A stretch of DNA of 64,000 nucleotides from an uncultured Pirellulaceae bacterium (GCA_938083195.1 CALKCK010000042.1:27740-91739); one strand, 5' to 3'. Counted from the stretch's first letter, positions 27,304 through 36,845 are shown. The notes: generated from the sequence alone by a model not told the origin. Made by a program: numbers and translations.

Positions 27304-30300
27304 ATGAAGAAATTTTTGCTTTGCTTCACAGCGTTTGCTGTCTCACTTATTTTTTGCTCAACCGGATCCGCTCAGGTTCAGGGGCGGTTCGCGCCAGACG
27401 CTGGCAAAGTGCTCATTTTTGCAGGACAGGACAACGCTTCTGTTGGGGGGACGGCTGATTACAGAAATGGTTACGTCGACAACATTGGCGTTCCCGCGGG
27501 CATTACCCATTACGTTTATTTTTCCGAAGGCTGGACCAATGATTTTGGCAAAACATTTGCCAAAGGCCAGGTGGCCGGACTGAATACAGAAACCGAGTGG
27601 GCATCGGGACCGATGAATCAGAAAGCGTATCTGGACTCTCCACTTCTCGATCGCTGCATTATGCACGTCTCAATCGCGATGGAAGGGAATTGCGAGGACA
27701 AGGTCGCCGATGGTTCGTTTGACCACCTCATTACCGAATTCGTCCAGTTCGTTGCCGACCACCCTGAACATCCATTCTTGATTCGAATCGGCTATGAATT
27801 TGACGGCAGTTGGAACGACTATGATCCGGAGAACTTCAAGAAAGCGTTTCGCCGAATCGTTGACGCTTTAAGAAAAAAAAATCTCTCAAACTACGCGACG
27901 GTCTTTGCTTCCTCCAGCAGTGTGAAGCCCGGACAATTCGAAGAATATGACCCCGGAGCTGATTACTACGATTGGGTCGGCTACTCTTGGTGGGGCGGTG
28001 ATAAAGACGCGTTACCCGCACTTGAATTTGCTCGACGGGTCAACAAACCTGTGTTTGTCGCTGAGGCAACACCGCGAGGTTTTTTCTTCGATAAAGATGA
28101 TCCTGAAAAAATCTGGAACTCGTGGTTCGAAAAATTCTTCGAGCATATCGAGCAAAACAAAGATGTTATCCGGGCGGCATCTTACATCAACGCAGATTGG
28201 GACGCACAGGAGATGTGGACCGACTGGGGTCAAACGCGAATGGAGTCTGCACCCCTCATTAAACAACGCTGGTTAAATAAGATGGCCGAACCGGGCTTTC
28301 TTAACGCCAGTGACAAACCGTTTGAACACATCGGATTTCCAACCGAATCTTCGAGACCAGTGGCACCACTGGCCTACCGCTACGCCTTTCAAAATCCGGC
28401 AATTCCAACCAACGAACGCGTTGAGGATCTTCTCGGACGAATGACACTGGAAGAAAAAGTCGCCCAGCTTCAGGGATGGTGGAATCACGATGAACGGAAA
28501 ATGCGCAAAGAAGGAAAAATCTTCACCAAGGAGTTTTACGCAGATATTGCACCACTTGGAATTGGAGAAATTGGCCCCGTCAACCTCACGATCGAAGAAG
28601 ACATCAAACAGCACAATGTCATTCAAGACTATTTCCTCAACGATACTCGCTTAGGTATTCCAGCATTGCGACACGGGGAAGCTGCCCACGGCTTGATGCG
28701 ACTGGAAGCCTCTTCTTTCCCGGCCGCAATCAGCTTAGGTTGTTCTTGGAACGAGGCACTCGTCGAACAAGTTTATGACCACGCCGGTAGAGAGGCTCGC
28801 TCACGAGGCATTTTTCATGTCCTCTCCCCGATTGTCGATGTAACACGGGATCTCCGCTGGGGTCGCGTCGACGAAACTCTCGGTGAAGATCCGTTCCTAG
28901 TCTCACGACTTGGAGCCGCAATGGTGCGGGGACTTCAGGGGTCAGACGATGGGAAAATCGCACCGACACACGCAGCGGCGACCCTGAAACACTTTGCCGG
29001 CTACGCCGCCGCTGAAGGTGGAAGAAACCGCGCACCCTACCCTGGCGGAAAACGAAATCTATTGGACACCGAGGTCTATCCGTTTCGACACATTATTAAA
29101 ACTGCAAAACCGGCAGCAATCATGCCAGCGTTCAACGAAGTCGATGGTCTGCCCTGCCACGTCAATCCATGGTTGCTGACCGATGTTTTGCGCAATCGAA
29201 TCGGATTTAAAGGGCTCGTCGTTGGCGATTACCAAGGCATCCAATTGGTTCGTGAGTACCAAAAAATCGGTTCGTCCAATGCAAATGCAGCAGAAATGGC
29301 AATCAATGCGGGACTTCAAATGGAACTCCCCATTGCCTTTGGCTACAAACATCTCGTCAAACTCGTCAACGAGGGAAAGGTCTCGACGGATACAATTAAT
29401 GACAATGTCCGTGCCGTCCTCAATCTAAAATTCGAACTCGGCCTATTCGAAAATCCAAAACTCGATGCAAACAAAGCAAAACAACTGACTAAAAATCCTC
29501 AAGTGGTGGCGTTAGCTCGGAAAGCTGCAGGCCAGTCGATAGTGCTTTTGAAAAACGAAAACAACCTCCTGCCGCTAAACCCACAAACCGGTCAAACCAT
29601 TGCCGTAATCGGCCCAAATGCTGACGCCTGTCGACTTGGCTCCTACTCTGGCTCTCCTCACAAAACAGTTTCTCTATTGGAAGGAATCCAGGGAGCTGCT
29701 GGCGATTCTATCCAAATCAAACACGCCCAGGGATGTGTCATCGTTCACAATGATTCTGGTGATTCCTACGAGAATTGGCGTCATGTCAATGAACCTGAAT
29801 TCGCGACTCTCAAAGAAAATCAATCCTTGATTAACGAAGCAGTCGAGCTTGCAAAAACTGCGGATCTAGTTGTCTTGGCATTGGGAGAAAATCTTTTTCT
29901 TGGCAGAGAGGCCTGGGGAGACAACCATCGGGGAGATCGCCCGACGTTTGATCTCACCGAATCCCAACTGACGCTCGCCCATGCCGTTCTAGCAACTGGC
30001 AAACCTGTAGTCCTTTACTTGATGAACGGGCGACCGGTCTCACTCGGTGATCTCGGAGAACAAATTCCAGCAATCTTGACGGGCCACTACAACGGTCAAC
30101 AAACAGGCAATGCTGCAGCGGATGTTCTGTTCGGCAAAACGAACCCGTCCGGAAAATTAACTGTTAGTTGGCCGCGAAGCGTTGGCCATCAACCGGCTCA
30201 TTACAACCAACACAGCAGTGGAAATGTATTCGATTATGTCAACTCTCCCCTGAAGGCAGTCTATCCGTTTGGGCACGGCTTAAGCTATACGACATTTGAG

Positions 30301-33300
30301 TACGGTTCTCCAAAATTATCTCAAACCACAATCCGCCCCGGAGAATCTGTGCAGGTTAGCATCGACGTCGCTAACCGTGGGACGCGGAACGGCGATGAAA
30401 TCGTACAGGTTTATGTGACTGGAGAGTCATTCCCGATCGCACGACCTCGTCTGGAACTAAAGGGTTTTGCGAGGATCAGCCTTAAGCCCGGAGAAACAAA
30501 AACGGTCAACGTCCAAATTTCAGCCGACGACCTTCACTTTCATGACCGTGACCTTAAACGCGTACTCCCTGCGGGAGAGTACCTCGTGCGTGTCGGCCCC
30601 TCCTCGGACCAACTCAGCCAACCTATCACTCTGAAAACTGTCAGCACCCCTAAAAAACAATTAGCCACCAGCAATCCACCCATCCATTCGGGTGTGCCTA
30701 TGCATTCGGGTGTGCCTATGCATTCGGGTGTGCCTATGCATTCCGGTGTGCCCATGAAGCCGGTCGTGAAAAAAGAAAATCAACCGGTCAAAAAAGAAGA
30801 CAATCGGCCGAACGTTTTGTTTATCGCGATTGATGATCTACGACCCAATCTAGGCACCTACGATAATCAAACAATCACACCGAACATTGACCGTTTGGCG
30901 AATTCAGGAATCCGGTTCGATCGTGCCTACTGCCAACAAGCGGTATGTGGGGCTTCCCGTCTTTCACTGATGAGCGGTCTTTACCCCACGATGACTGGCG
31001 AGCAGACCTTCCATGTTTCCAACTGGCGCGACCGCCACCCTAATGTTTTGACCATGAACCAGCACTTTGGAAAACAGGGATACGAAACGATCGGATTGGG
31101 GAAAATTTATCACGGTCATACCGGAGCAGGCGTTGACCCTGACAATTGGAATCGGTGGATTGACCTTTCCGCGCCTGATTATGCAAAACCTGAAAACCTC
31201 AACTTGCTTAAAGAAGCTCTGGCCAGCGGTAAAATTGGCGATGCCCGCGATCCAGCCAAAGGCCCCCTTACCGAATCGGCTGATGTTCATGACAACACCT
31301 ATCTCGACGGGATGCGTGCCGCCAAAACGGTCCAATTGCTTGGAGAGTTGTCGACCGAAAAAAACAAGCCCTTCTTTCTTGCCGTAGGCATCTCCAAACC
31401 GCATTTGCCGTTTTCCGCACCTAAAAAATACTGGGACCTGTACGAGCGTGAAAATTTCAAAATGCCACCCAATCAATCCATCCCTGAAGGCTATCCGCCC
31501 CATGCGGCAAACCTGATGGCGCATGAAATGCATAAATACAGTGACTTCGAAGGCGAAAAACCGACCGATTTTTCAGACGAGCTCAACCTGCGACTGCTTC
31601 ACGGCTACGCCGCCGCCACCAGTTACGCAGATGCATGTGTTGGCCGAATCCTCGATTCCTTAGACAAAACTGGCTTGTCTGAAAACACAATCGTTGTGCT
31701 TTGGGGGGACCATGGCTGGAAATTAGGTGATCATGCAACGTGGGTCAAACACACCAATTTCGAGTGTGACACTCGCGCGCCCTTGATTATCCGTGACCCA
31801 CGTTTGGCTTCGGGGCAATCAACTTCAAGGCTGGTCGAACTCATTGACCTTTACCCCACCCTCTGTGAACTTACGGGAATTCCGATCCCTTCCCACTGTC
31901 AAGGAAGAAGCTTCCAAAAACTAATCACCGAACCGGAATCTGGCCATCGTTACGATGCATACAGTTCTTATCCCGCCGGAAACCTATTGGGACATAGCAT
32001 CCGGATAAAAGATTATCGTTACACTCAATGGAGAGACGAATCTGGAGAAGTAAAAACCAGTGTACTGACCCAGCTCAAACTCGATCCGGGCGAAGAAACA
32101 AATCTCATCGACGATCCTAAGCATGCCGAAGCGCTCGCTATGGCGAAGGAACGTCTGGACTTTCGAATTAAAGCTGCCCGCACCGCCAACCCTGAGTCAG
32201 ATGCATCGGCGACCACTCCGGTGGCAAACTCCAACCCACCGATCAATCAAATTGAATTGTCGATCAATCTAGCCCCATCGAAAATCAGGCAAACCATCGA
32301 CGGATTTGGAGGTTCCATTGCCTTCTGGGGAACTCGTGCGGACGAACAGGCACTGTCAACTGCCATTGAAGGTCTGGGGGTTAATATTATTCGCGCCCAA
32401 GGTGAAGTGTCTAAGACAGGCGGGGATGACCGCAATCGCGACGTCCTTCAACGGGCAATGAAAATCAATCCGAACCTTCAGGTCTTATTAACTTTCTGGC
32501 AACCAAAATCAGCCACTCACCCCGACCCCAATTATTGGCTCGATGTCAAAACCATTGGCAGTAATGACCAATATGTCATCAAGCCCGCGCTCAAAGATGC
32601 GTGGGCTGACGAGTTGGTTGGGCGAGTCAAGCAATATCTGCAATGGGGCATCAACGTCACCACCATCGGTGTGCAAAATGAAACCAATTGGTCTCATCCG
32701 GGAACCCAAACCTGTCATTGGTCACCTAACGATTTGCGTGAATTCATCGAGCAGAAAATAAAACCTCGGCTTCAATCTGCTGGACTGGAGAACATCAAAA
32801 TCGCCGCTCCCGACCTCGCTTATATTGGGTCCGAAGCCTCTGAATTCGCGCGCTATCTCCCTGTGCTAACCAGTCCTGATGTTGATGTGGCGGCTTATCA
32901 CATTTACGACAGTTTCATGGAGGGGCAAGCGGGCTCGATCAAGACGTTAGTCGACAACACCCAGAAACTTAATTCTCTGAGGACGCAGTATTTGCCCGGC
33001 AAGCGACTTTGGATGACCGAGACAACTGGCGCTCAATGGAACGGAGACGCCTGGCACACTTATGGCTGGACTCCGACGCTGACTGAGCATGACAAAGCCA
33101 TTAAAGCAGCACGTTATATTCATTTAACACTCGTGGACGCGGAAGCGAATGCTTTCCTGTGGTGGGGACTTGTTTACAGTCTCGCGCCCGATGCCGTCAC
33201 CAACCCCAATACACGCCAGAAACACCGCGACGAAGGACTTGTATTGGTTCGGGAAAAAAATGTGGATGGATTTCAACCCTTTCTTGAAACAACCAAAACC

Positions 33301-33591
33301 TACTACGCCTTCCGGCAATATTCAGCATTTGTAAAACCCGGATACCGCCGGATTCAATTCGAATCACCCTCCAACCTTCAGGTCTCTGCATTTGAAAGCC
33401 CCGATCGCTCCAAACTTGTGATGGTCATGATCAACGACACCGATCAAAGCCAACAAATTACCATCAACCAACCAGGAGGTTTCAACTTTACTGGCGCTTG
33501 GCAAACCGACAAAAATAGGGATTGCGCCACGGTTAAACTTCGAAGCCCTATCCCCGCCAAGGCAGTTCGAACACTCGTATTCGAACGTTAG
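27304..33591 (+). CDS. Four-enzyme secreted fusion: GH26-like, GH3, sulfatase, GH30
   Basis: One uninterrupted frame of 2095 residues. The signal peptide (1-24) decides the ATG at 27304; an upstream in-frame ATG at 27226 would bury it. Domain 1 (about 25-350) is a GH26-like barrel with acid/base Glu165 (IGYEFDG) and nucleophile Glu254 (VFVAEATPRG). Domain 2 (about 364-1110) is GH3 with LGEDP, KHFAGY, nucleophile Asp642 (VVGDYQG) and a C-terminal fibronectin-III-like part. A linker follows with four HSGVPM repeats (1128-1151) and a Lys-rich stretch. Domain 3 (about 1169-1630) is an iduronate-2-sulfatase-like sulfatase with Cys1215 in CGASR as the formylglycine site and WGDHGWKLGDH. Domain 4 (about 1654-2095) is GH30-like with acid/base Glu1793 (VQNETNW) and nucleophile Glu1906 (WMTETTG). 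All four sets of catalytic residues are present. It probably cuts a sulfated xylan-like polymer outside the cytoplasm. Confidence 0.9.
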   Translation: MKKFLLCFTAFAVSLIFCSTGSAQVQGRFAPDAGKVLIFAGQDNASVGGTADYRNGYVDNIGVPAGITHYVYFSEGWTNDFGKTFAKGQVAGLNTETEWASGPMNQKAYLDSPLLDRCIMHVSIAMEGNCEDKVADGSFDHLITEFVQFVADHPEHPFLIRIGYEFDGSWNDYDPENFKKAFRRIVDALRKKNLSNYATVFASSSSVKPGQFEEYDPGADYYDWVGYSWWGGDKDALPALEFARRVNKPVFVAEATPRGFFFDKDDPEKIWNSWFEKFFEHIEQNKDVIRAASYINADWDAQEMWTDWGQTRMESAPLIKQRWLNKMAEPGFLNASDKPFEHIGFPTESSRPVAPLAYRYAFQNPAIPTNERVEDLLGRMTLEEKVAQLQGWWNHDERKMRKEGKIFTKEFYADIAPLGIGEIGPVNLTIEEDIKQHNVIQDYFLNDTRLGIPALRHGEAAHGLMRLEASSFPAAISLGCSWNEALVEQVYDHAGREARSRGIFHVLSPIVDVTRDLRWGRVDETLGEDPFLVSRLGAAMVRGLQGSDDGKIAPTHAAATLKHFAGYAAAEGGRNRAPYPGGKRNLLDTEVYPFRHIIKTAKPAAIMPAFNEVDGLPCHVNPWLLTDVLRNRIGFKGLVVGDYQGIQLVREYQKIGSSNANAAEMAINAGLQMELPIAFGYKHLVKLVNEGKVSTDTINDNVRAVLNLKFELGLFENPKLDANKAKQLTKNPQVVALARKAAGQSIVLLKNENNLLPLNPQTGQTIAVIGPNADACRLGSYSGSPHKTVSLLEGIQGAAGDSIQIKHAQGCVIVHNDSGDSYENWRHVNEPEFATLKENQSLINEAVELAKTADLVVLALGENLFLGREAWGDNHRGDRPTFDLTESQLTLAHAVLATGKPVVLYLMNGRPVSLGDLGEQIPAILTGHYNGQQTGNAAADVLFGKTNPSGKLTVSWPRSVGHQPAHYNQHSSGNVFDYVNSPLKAVYPFGHGLSYTTFEYGSPKLSQTTIRPGESVQVSIDVANRGTRNGDEIVQVYVTGESFPIARPRLELKGFARISLKPGETKTVNVQISADDLHFHDRDLKRVLPAGEYLVRVGPSSDQLSQPITLKTVSTPKKQLATSNPPIHSGVPMHSGVPMHSGVPMHSGVPMKPVVKKENQPVKKEDNRPNVLFIAIDDLRPNLGTYDNQTITPNIDRLANSGIRFDRAYCQQAVCGASRLSLMSGLYPTMTGEQTFHVSNWRDRHPNVLTMNQHFGKQGYETIGLGKIYHGHTGAGVDPDNWNRWIDLSAPDYAKPENLNLLKEALASGKIGDARDPAKGPLTESADVHDNTYLDGMRAAKTVQLLGELSTEKNKPFFLAVGISKPHLPFSAPKKYWDLYERENFKMPPNQSIPEGYPPHAANLMAHEMHKYSDFEGEKPTDFSDELNLRLLHGYAAATSYADACVGRILDSLDKTGLSENTIVVLWGDHGWKLGDHATWVKHTNFECDTRAPLIIRDPRLASGQSTSRLVELIDLYPTLCELTGIPIPSHCQGRSFQKLITEPESGHRYDAYSSYPAGNLLGHSIRIKDYRYTQWRDESGEVKTSVLTQLKLDPGEETNLIDDPKHAEALAMAKERLDFRIKAARTANPESDASATTPVANSNPPINQIELSINLAPSKIRQTIDGFGGSIAFWGTRADEQALSTAIEGLGVNIIRAQGEVSKTGGDDRNRDVLQRAMKINPNLQVLLTFWQPKSATHPDPNYWLDVKTIGSNDQYVIKPALKDAWADELVGRVKQYLQWGINVTTIGVQNETNWSHPGTQTCHWSPNDLREFIEQKIKPRLQSAGLENIKIAAPDLAYIGSEASEFARYLPVLTSPDVDVAAYHIYDSFMEGQAGSIKTLVDNTQKLNSLRTQYLPGKRLWMTETTGAQWNGDAWHTYGWTPTLTEHDKAIKAARYIHLTLVDAEANAFLWWGLVYSLAPDAVTNPNTRQKHRDEGLVLVREKNVDGFQPFLETTKTYYAFRQYSAFVKPGYRRIQFESPSNLQVSAFESPDRSKLVMVMINDTDQSQQITINQPGGFNFTGAWQTDKNRDCATVKLRSPIPAKAVRTLVFER
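30685..30756 (+). repeat. Four 18-bp coding repeats (HSGVPM) in the inter-domain linker
   Basis: CATTCGGGTGTGCCTATG is repeated four times in frame; the first three copies are identical and the last has two silent changes (TCC for TCG, CCC for CCT). It joins the GH3 and sulfatase parts of the giant enzyme. Near-identity at the DNA level points to recent slippage expansion. Confidence 0.9.
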
Positions 33592-33628
33592 TCGCAACAA
33601 CTTTGATCCCTCTCAATTATTCAAACCA

Positions 33629-35038
33629 ATGAAAACTTTAATCCTTTATTGTGTCACTTGCCTGTTGCTGAGTTCCGCCACCCTGAACTCTACCGCACAA
33701 GCAGATGAGAACCCCAATATCATTTTCATTCTTGCGGATGACTGTAGTTACCTCGACTTGGAGCTCTATGGCGGCCCGGCTAAAACGCCTCATTTAAATT
33801 CTCTCGCAAAAAAGGGGATGACGTTTAATCGGTGTTACCAAGCTGCGCCAATGTGTTCCCCGACTCGACACGCACTTTATACTGGCCTTTACCCTGTTAA
33901 GAGTGGTGCCTATCCCAATCATGCACAGGCCTATGAGAATATAAAAAGCATCCCTCACTTCCTTGCTGACTCTAAATACCGAGTCGTTCTCGACGGCAAA
34001 ACACACATTGCCCCACCTTCTGCTTTTCCGTTTGAATATTTTAAAGAATTTGCGGAACCTGCAGATCAAGACGTACCGCTGGTCAACGGCTGGCGATACC
34101 CCCAAGTTTTCAATTTGCTGGAGCAATCTACTAAAACCGGCGATCCGTTCTGTCTGTTTCTCTGCTCCAACGAACCACACGGCCCCTACACCAAAGGAGA
34201 CCCAGCGCCCTATGCCGATGCGCCCCTGACACCTCAGCAATTCGATTATCATCGAAATGAATATGCTAAGTACCTTGCTGAAATTACTTATTTCGACGGA
34301 CAAGTCGGTGAAGTCTTAGCAATGTTGGATCAGTTAGATTTACGAAAAAAGACACTCGTGATGGTGGCGACCGAACAAGGCAGCGGGTTTCCATTTGGGA
34401 AATGGACCTGTTACGAAATTGGAGTTGCAAGTGGACTGGTCGTTTCCTGGCCCGGAGTCGTTGCCGCGGGTTCTAAGACAGATGCGATTGTTGAATACAC
34501 CGACGTGGTGCCTACGCTACTCGATGTCGCCGGTGTCGATACGCCTCCGGGGCTCGACGGAAGATCGTTCTTAAAACTGCTTCGAGGCGAGACTCAAACT
34601 CACAAGCAATACGCGTTCAGTATGCAAACTACGATTGGCGTCAATGGATGCCGTGCTCCTTATGGAGTCCGAACGGTCGTTGGTGATCGCTACCGGTACA
34701 TCCGAAACCTATTTCCCGAAAATGAATTCAGCATCCCCGTTTCCAGAACACTGTTTGAAAAGACCCGAGATAGCGACGACAACACTCGGCAACGAGCAGA
34801 CCGATTTTTGAAACGACCGCCCGAAGAACTGTACGACATCCTCAATGACCCCTATTGCCAAACGAATTTATTCGGTCAACCTGAATTCTCAGAAGTTCAA
34901 CAAGAACTCGTTACCACGCTCGAACAATGGATGACCGAGCAGGGAGATTCAGGCAGACCTATTGAGCTTGACGCTCTCGATCGCCAAGCCGATTGGCGCA
35001 AAGCCAGAAACAAGCTCACGCCAGCGACCAGTAAATAA
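33629..35038 (+). CDS. Secreted sulfatase (heparan N-sulfatase/S1_8-like)
   Basis: 469 residues with a signal peptide (about 1-25). The metal-binding start NIIFILADDCSYLDLELYGG and the formylglycine motif APMCSPTRHALYTGLYP (C-S-P-T-R) are intact, so it should be active once the cysteine is converted by a maturase encoded elsewhere. VVLDGKTHIAPP and FLCSNEPHGPYTKGDP match the sulfamidase-like branch of S1 sulfatases. The usual second metal site is replaced by ATEQGSGFPFGKW, also seen in that branch. It starts 37 bp after the giant hydrolase and is very probably in the same operon, supplying a second desulfation specificity. Confidence 0.88.
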   Translation: MKTLILYCVTCLLLSSATLNSTAQADENPNIIFILADDCSYLDLELYGGPAKTPHLNSLAKKGMTFNRCYQAAPMCSPTRHALYTGLYPVKSGAYPNHAQAYENIKSIPHFLADSKYRVVLDGKTHIAPPSAFPFEYFKEFAEPADQDVPLVNGWRYPQVFNLLEQSTKTGDPFCLFLCSNEPHGPYTKGDPAPYADAPLTPQQFDYHRNEYAKYLAEITYFDGQVGEVLAMLDQLDLRKKTLVMVATEQGSGFPFGKWTCYEIGVASGLVVSWPGVVAAGSKTDAIVEYTDVVPTLLDVAGVDTPPGLDGRSFLKLLRGETQTHKQYAFSMQTTIGVNGCRAPYGVRTVVGDRYRYIRNLFPENEFSIPVSRTLFEKTRDSDDNTRQRADRFLKRPPEELYDILNDPYCQTNLFGQPEFSEVQQELVTTLEQWMTEQGDSGRPIELDALDRQADWRKARNKLTPATSK

Positions 35039-35093
35039 ATTGGCCACATAGAAAACCTGATCATGAGTAAATCAAAAAAGAGCCGGTAAAATC

Positions 35094-35951
35094 ATGGGTG
35101 CGATTATTCGTCAGATGTCACGACCCGAGCAACAACAGTTGCTCGACTGGGCCGCTCTTGAGGGCTGGAACCCCGGCATTAATGATGCTGACCTCTTCTG
35201 GAATCTCGACCCAGATGGATTTATGGCAATCGAAGTCGAAAATATATTAGCGGGCGGTGGAGCCGTCATTCGACATAATTCAATGTTCGGTTTTATGGGC
35301 CTGTTTATCGTTGATCCACAATTTAGGAGTCAACAACTCGGTTCACAACTCTGGGTTGCTCGAAAAGAAAAATTGCAATCGAGATTAAAACTGGGAGCAA
35401 CAATTGGACTCGATGGCGTTACCGAAATGGTTCCTTTTTACGAGCGAGGGGGGTTTCGCCAGTTTACTAAACACCGCCGGTTCGAATTTAAACCAACCAA
35501 TCTTAGACTTGATCAAGATGCAGGTCTGACCAATCTTTCCAAGATTGATTTCAGCGATATCGAAGCTCTGGACGAAGGCTGCTTTCCAGGCAATCGACAA
35601 GTATTTCTTAAGAACTGGATCGGACAAGACAACGCGATCGGACTCGGCTTGGTCGAAAAAGATCGTCTACGCGGATACGGACTTATGCGGCCCTGTCTAT
35701 CTGGCTGGAAAGTAGGTCCTCTGATCGCCGACCAGATTGAAAGTGCAAACCGCTTATGGTCCGGATTTGCCAAACATAGCCAGGGGAAATCGATATTCAT
35801 CGACTCACCGGACAATAATCCAGCTGCGATTCGTCTTTGCGAGTCTTATTCAATGACAGAAGTTTTCGGGTGCCAGCGAATGTATCTCGGACAGCCTCCA
35901 GAATTGGACCACGCAAGAATTTTTGGCATTACCACGCTGGAAGTAGGTTAA
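35094..35951 (+). CDS. GNAT-family N-acetyltransferase with C-terminal Acetyltransf_18-like half
   Basis: 285 residues, cytoplasmic. The N-terminal half (about 1-130) is a GNAT domain: MGLFIVDPQFRSQQLGSQLW is the acetyl-CoA-binding motif A, followed by GLDGVTEMVPFYERGGF. The C-terminal half (about 145-285) resembles the second domain found in YitH-like acetyltransferases (KDRLRGYGLMRPC, IDSPDNNPAAIRLCES). The acceptor is unknown. It is 55 bp downstream of the sulfatase gene and may be read through from the carbohydrate locus, but the function does not obviously belong there. Confidence 0.82.
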   Translation: MGAIIRQMSRPEQQQLLDWAALEGWNPGINDADLFWNLDPDGFMAIEVENILAGGGAVIRHNSMFGFMGLFIVDPQFRSQQLGSQLWVARKEKLQSRLKLGATIGLDGVTEMVPFYERGGFRQFTKHRRFEFKPTNLRLDQDAGLTNLSKIDFSDIEALDEGCFPGNRQVFLKNWIGQDNAIGLGLVEKDRLRGYGLMRPCLSGWKVGPLIADQIESANRLWSGFAKHSQGKSIFIDSPDNNPAAIRLCESYSMTEVFGCQRMYLGQPPELDHARIFGITTLEVG

Positions 35952-36002
35952 ACCAACTGCGTCTTGCAAACCGACCCGAAGTGGCCGCAATCGACATTTC
36001 CA

Positions 36003-36034
36003 CTCTCTAACACGAACCAGCGTTCGTTAGAGAG
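36003..36034. terminator. Bidirectional hairpin between convergent genes
   Basis: CTCTCTAA (36003-36010) pairs with TTAGAGAG (36027-36034); inside, after a two-base bulge, CGAAC pairs with GTTCG, leaving a loop of four bases. It lies between the convergent GNAT and carbonic anhydrase genes. There is no long T run on either side, so it may work with Rho or simply protect transcript ends. Confidence 0.6.
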
Positions 36035-36062
36035 ACAAACCACCAGCGATCTCGCGACCGTT

Positions 36063-36845
36063 TTATTTTAAGAATCTCACTTTACCGGTGTGCATATCAT
36101 AAACACCACCGACGATAGCGATTTGCCCTTCCGTTTCCATCGTCTTGAGAATCGGACTGTTTTTTCGGATGTATTCAATCGTGCACACAACGTTCTGCTC
36201 AGTGACCATGTCCATGTACACTTTGTTAGCGCTTGTCTTTTCGCCTGAATAATCTCCGAAGTACGCCATCGCAGGTTTGATATTTGCGAGCATTGGAGTA
36301 ATGTTCCCAAGTTCAACACCGTCAATCGCTCCGGCAATCGCACCACAACCTTCGTGCCCAAGTACTAAAACTAACTTTGCACCAGATACCTTACAGCCAA
36401 ACTCCATACTGCCAAGAATATCTATGTTCGCAAAATTACCAGCCACTCTCGCTACAAAGATATCTCCAATCCCGCGATCGAAAACATCCTCCACTGGAAT
36501 TCGAGAATCAAGGCAAGACAAAATCACAGCCTTGGGAAATTGTCCCATCGCCGCATCACGCACTTGCTCCGTGTGATCACGAGCGGTGAGATTCCCGGCC
36601 ATGAATCGTTGATTGCCTTCTTGAAGCAATGTCAAAACTGTCCCAGGTTCTAGTGCGTTTTGCTCTTCCTCAGTTAACACCCGATTCACCAACGGTTCGA
36701 CACCATCTACGGTTTCAGTAACAACTACCTCCGAAACCTGCGGAACTGGGTCTGACTGGGCGCAGCCTGTGATTGCCAACGCGACAGAAAAAATTGCCGC
36801 AAGTAATCCATAAGCTCGAACTTGTATCCCAATTGGAGTCATCAT
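36063..36845 (-). CDS. Beta-class carbonic anhydrase, predicted lipoprotein
   Basis: About 260 residues. The zinc ligands of beta carbonic anhydrases are all visible: Cys111 with Asp113 and Arg115 in SCLDSRIPVEDVFD, and His164 and Cys167 in GHEGCGAI. It should interconvert CO2 and bicarbonate. The unusual part is the N-terminus: a hydrophobic segment followed by AITGC, a good lipobox, so the enzyme is probably anchored in the periplasm, whereas most beta-class enzymes are cytoplasmic. The tandem ATG at 36845/36842 places the signal peptide at the terminus; an ATG at 36893 would add 16 residues. Confidence 0.9.
   Translation of the reverse strand: MMTPIGIQVRAYGLLAAIFSVALAITGCAQSDPVPQVSEVVVTETVDGVEPLVNRVLTEEEQNALEPGTVLTLLQEGNQRFMAGNLTARDHTEQVRDAAMGQFPKAVILSCLDSRIPVEDVFDRGIGDIFVARVAGNFANIDILGSMEFGCKVSGAKLVLVLGHEGCGAIAGAIDGVELGNITPMLANIKPAMAYFGDYSGEKTSANKVYMDMVTEQNVVCTIEYIRKNSPILKTMETEGQIAIVGGVYDMHTGKVRFLK

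Noticed and set aside
30540..30755. Repetitive minus-strand ORF opposite the HSGVPM linker
   Set aside because: It is only the antisense reading of the 18-bp repeats; no ribosome site, no family.
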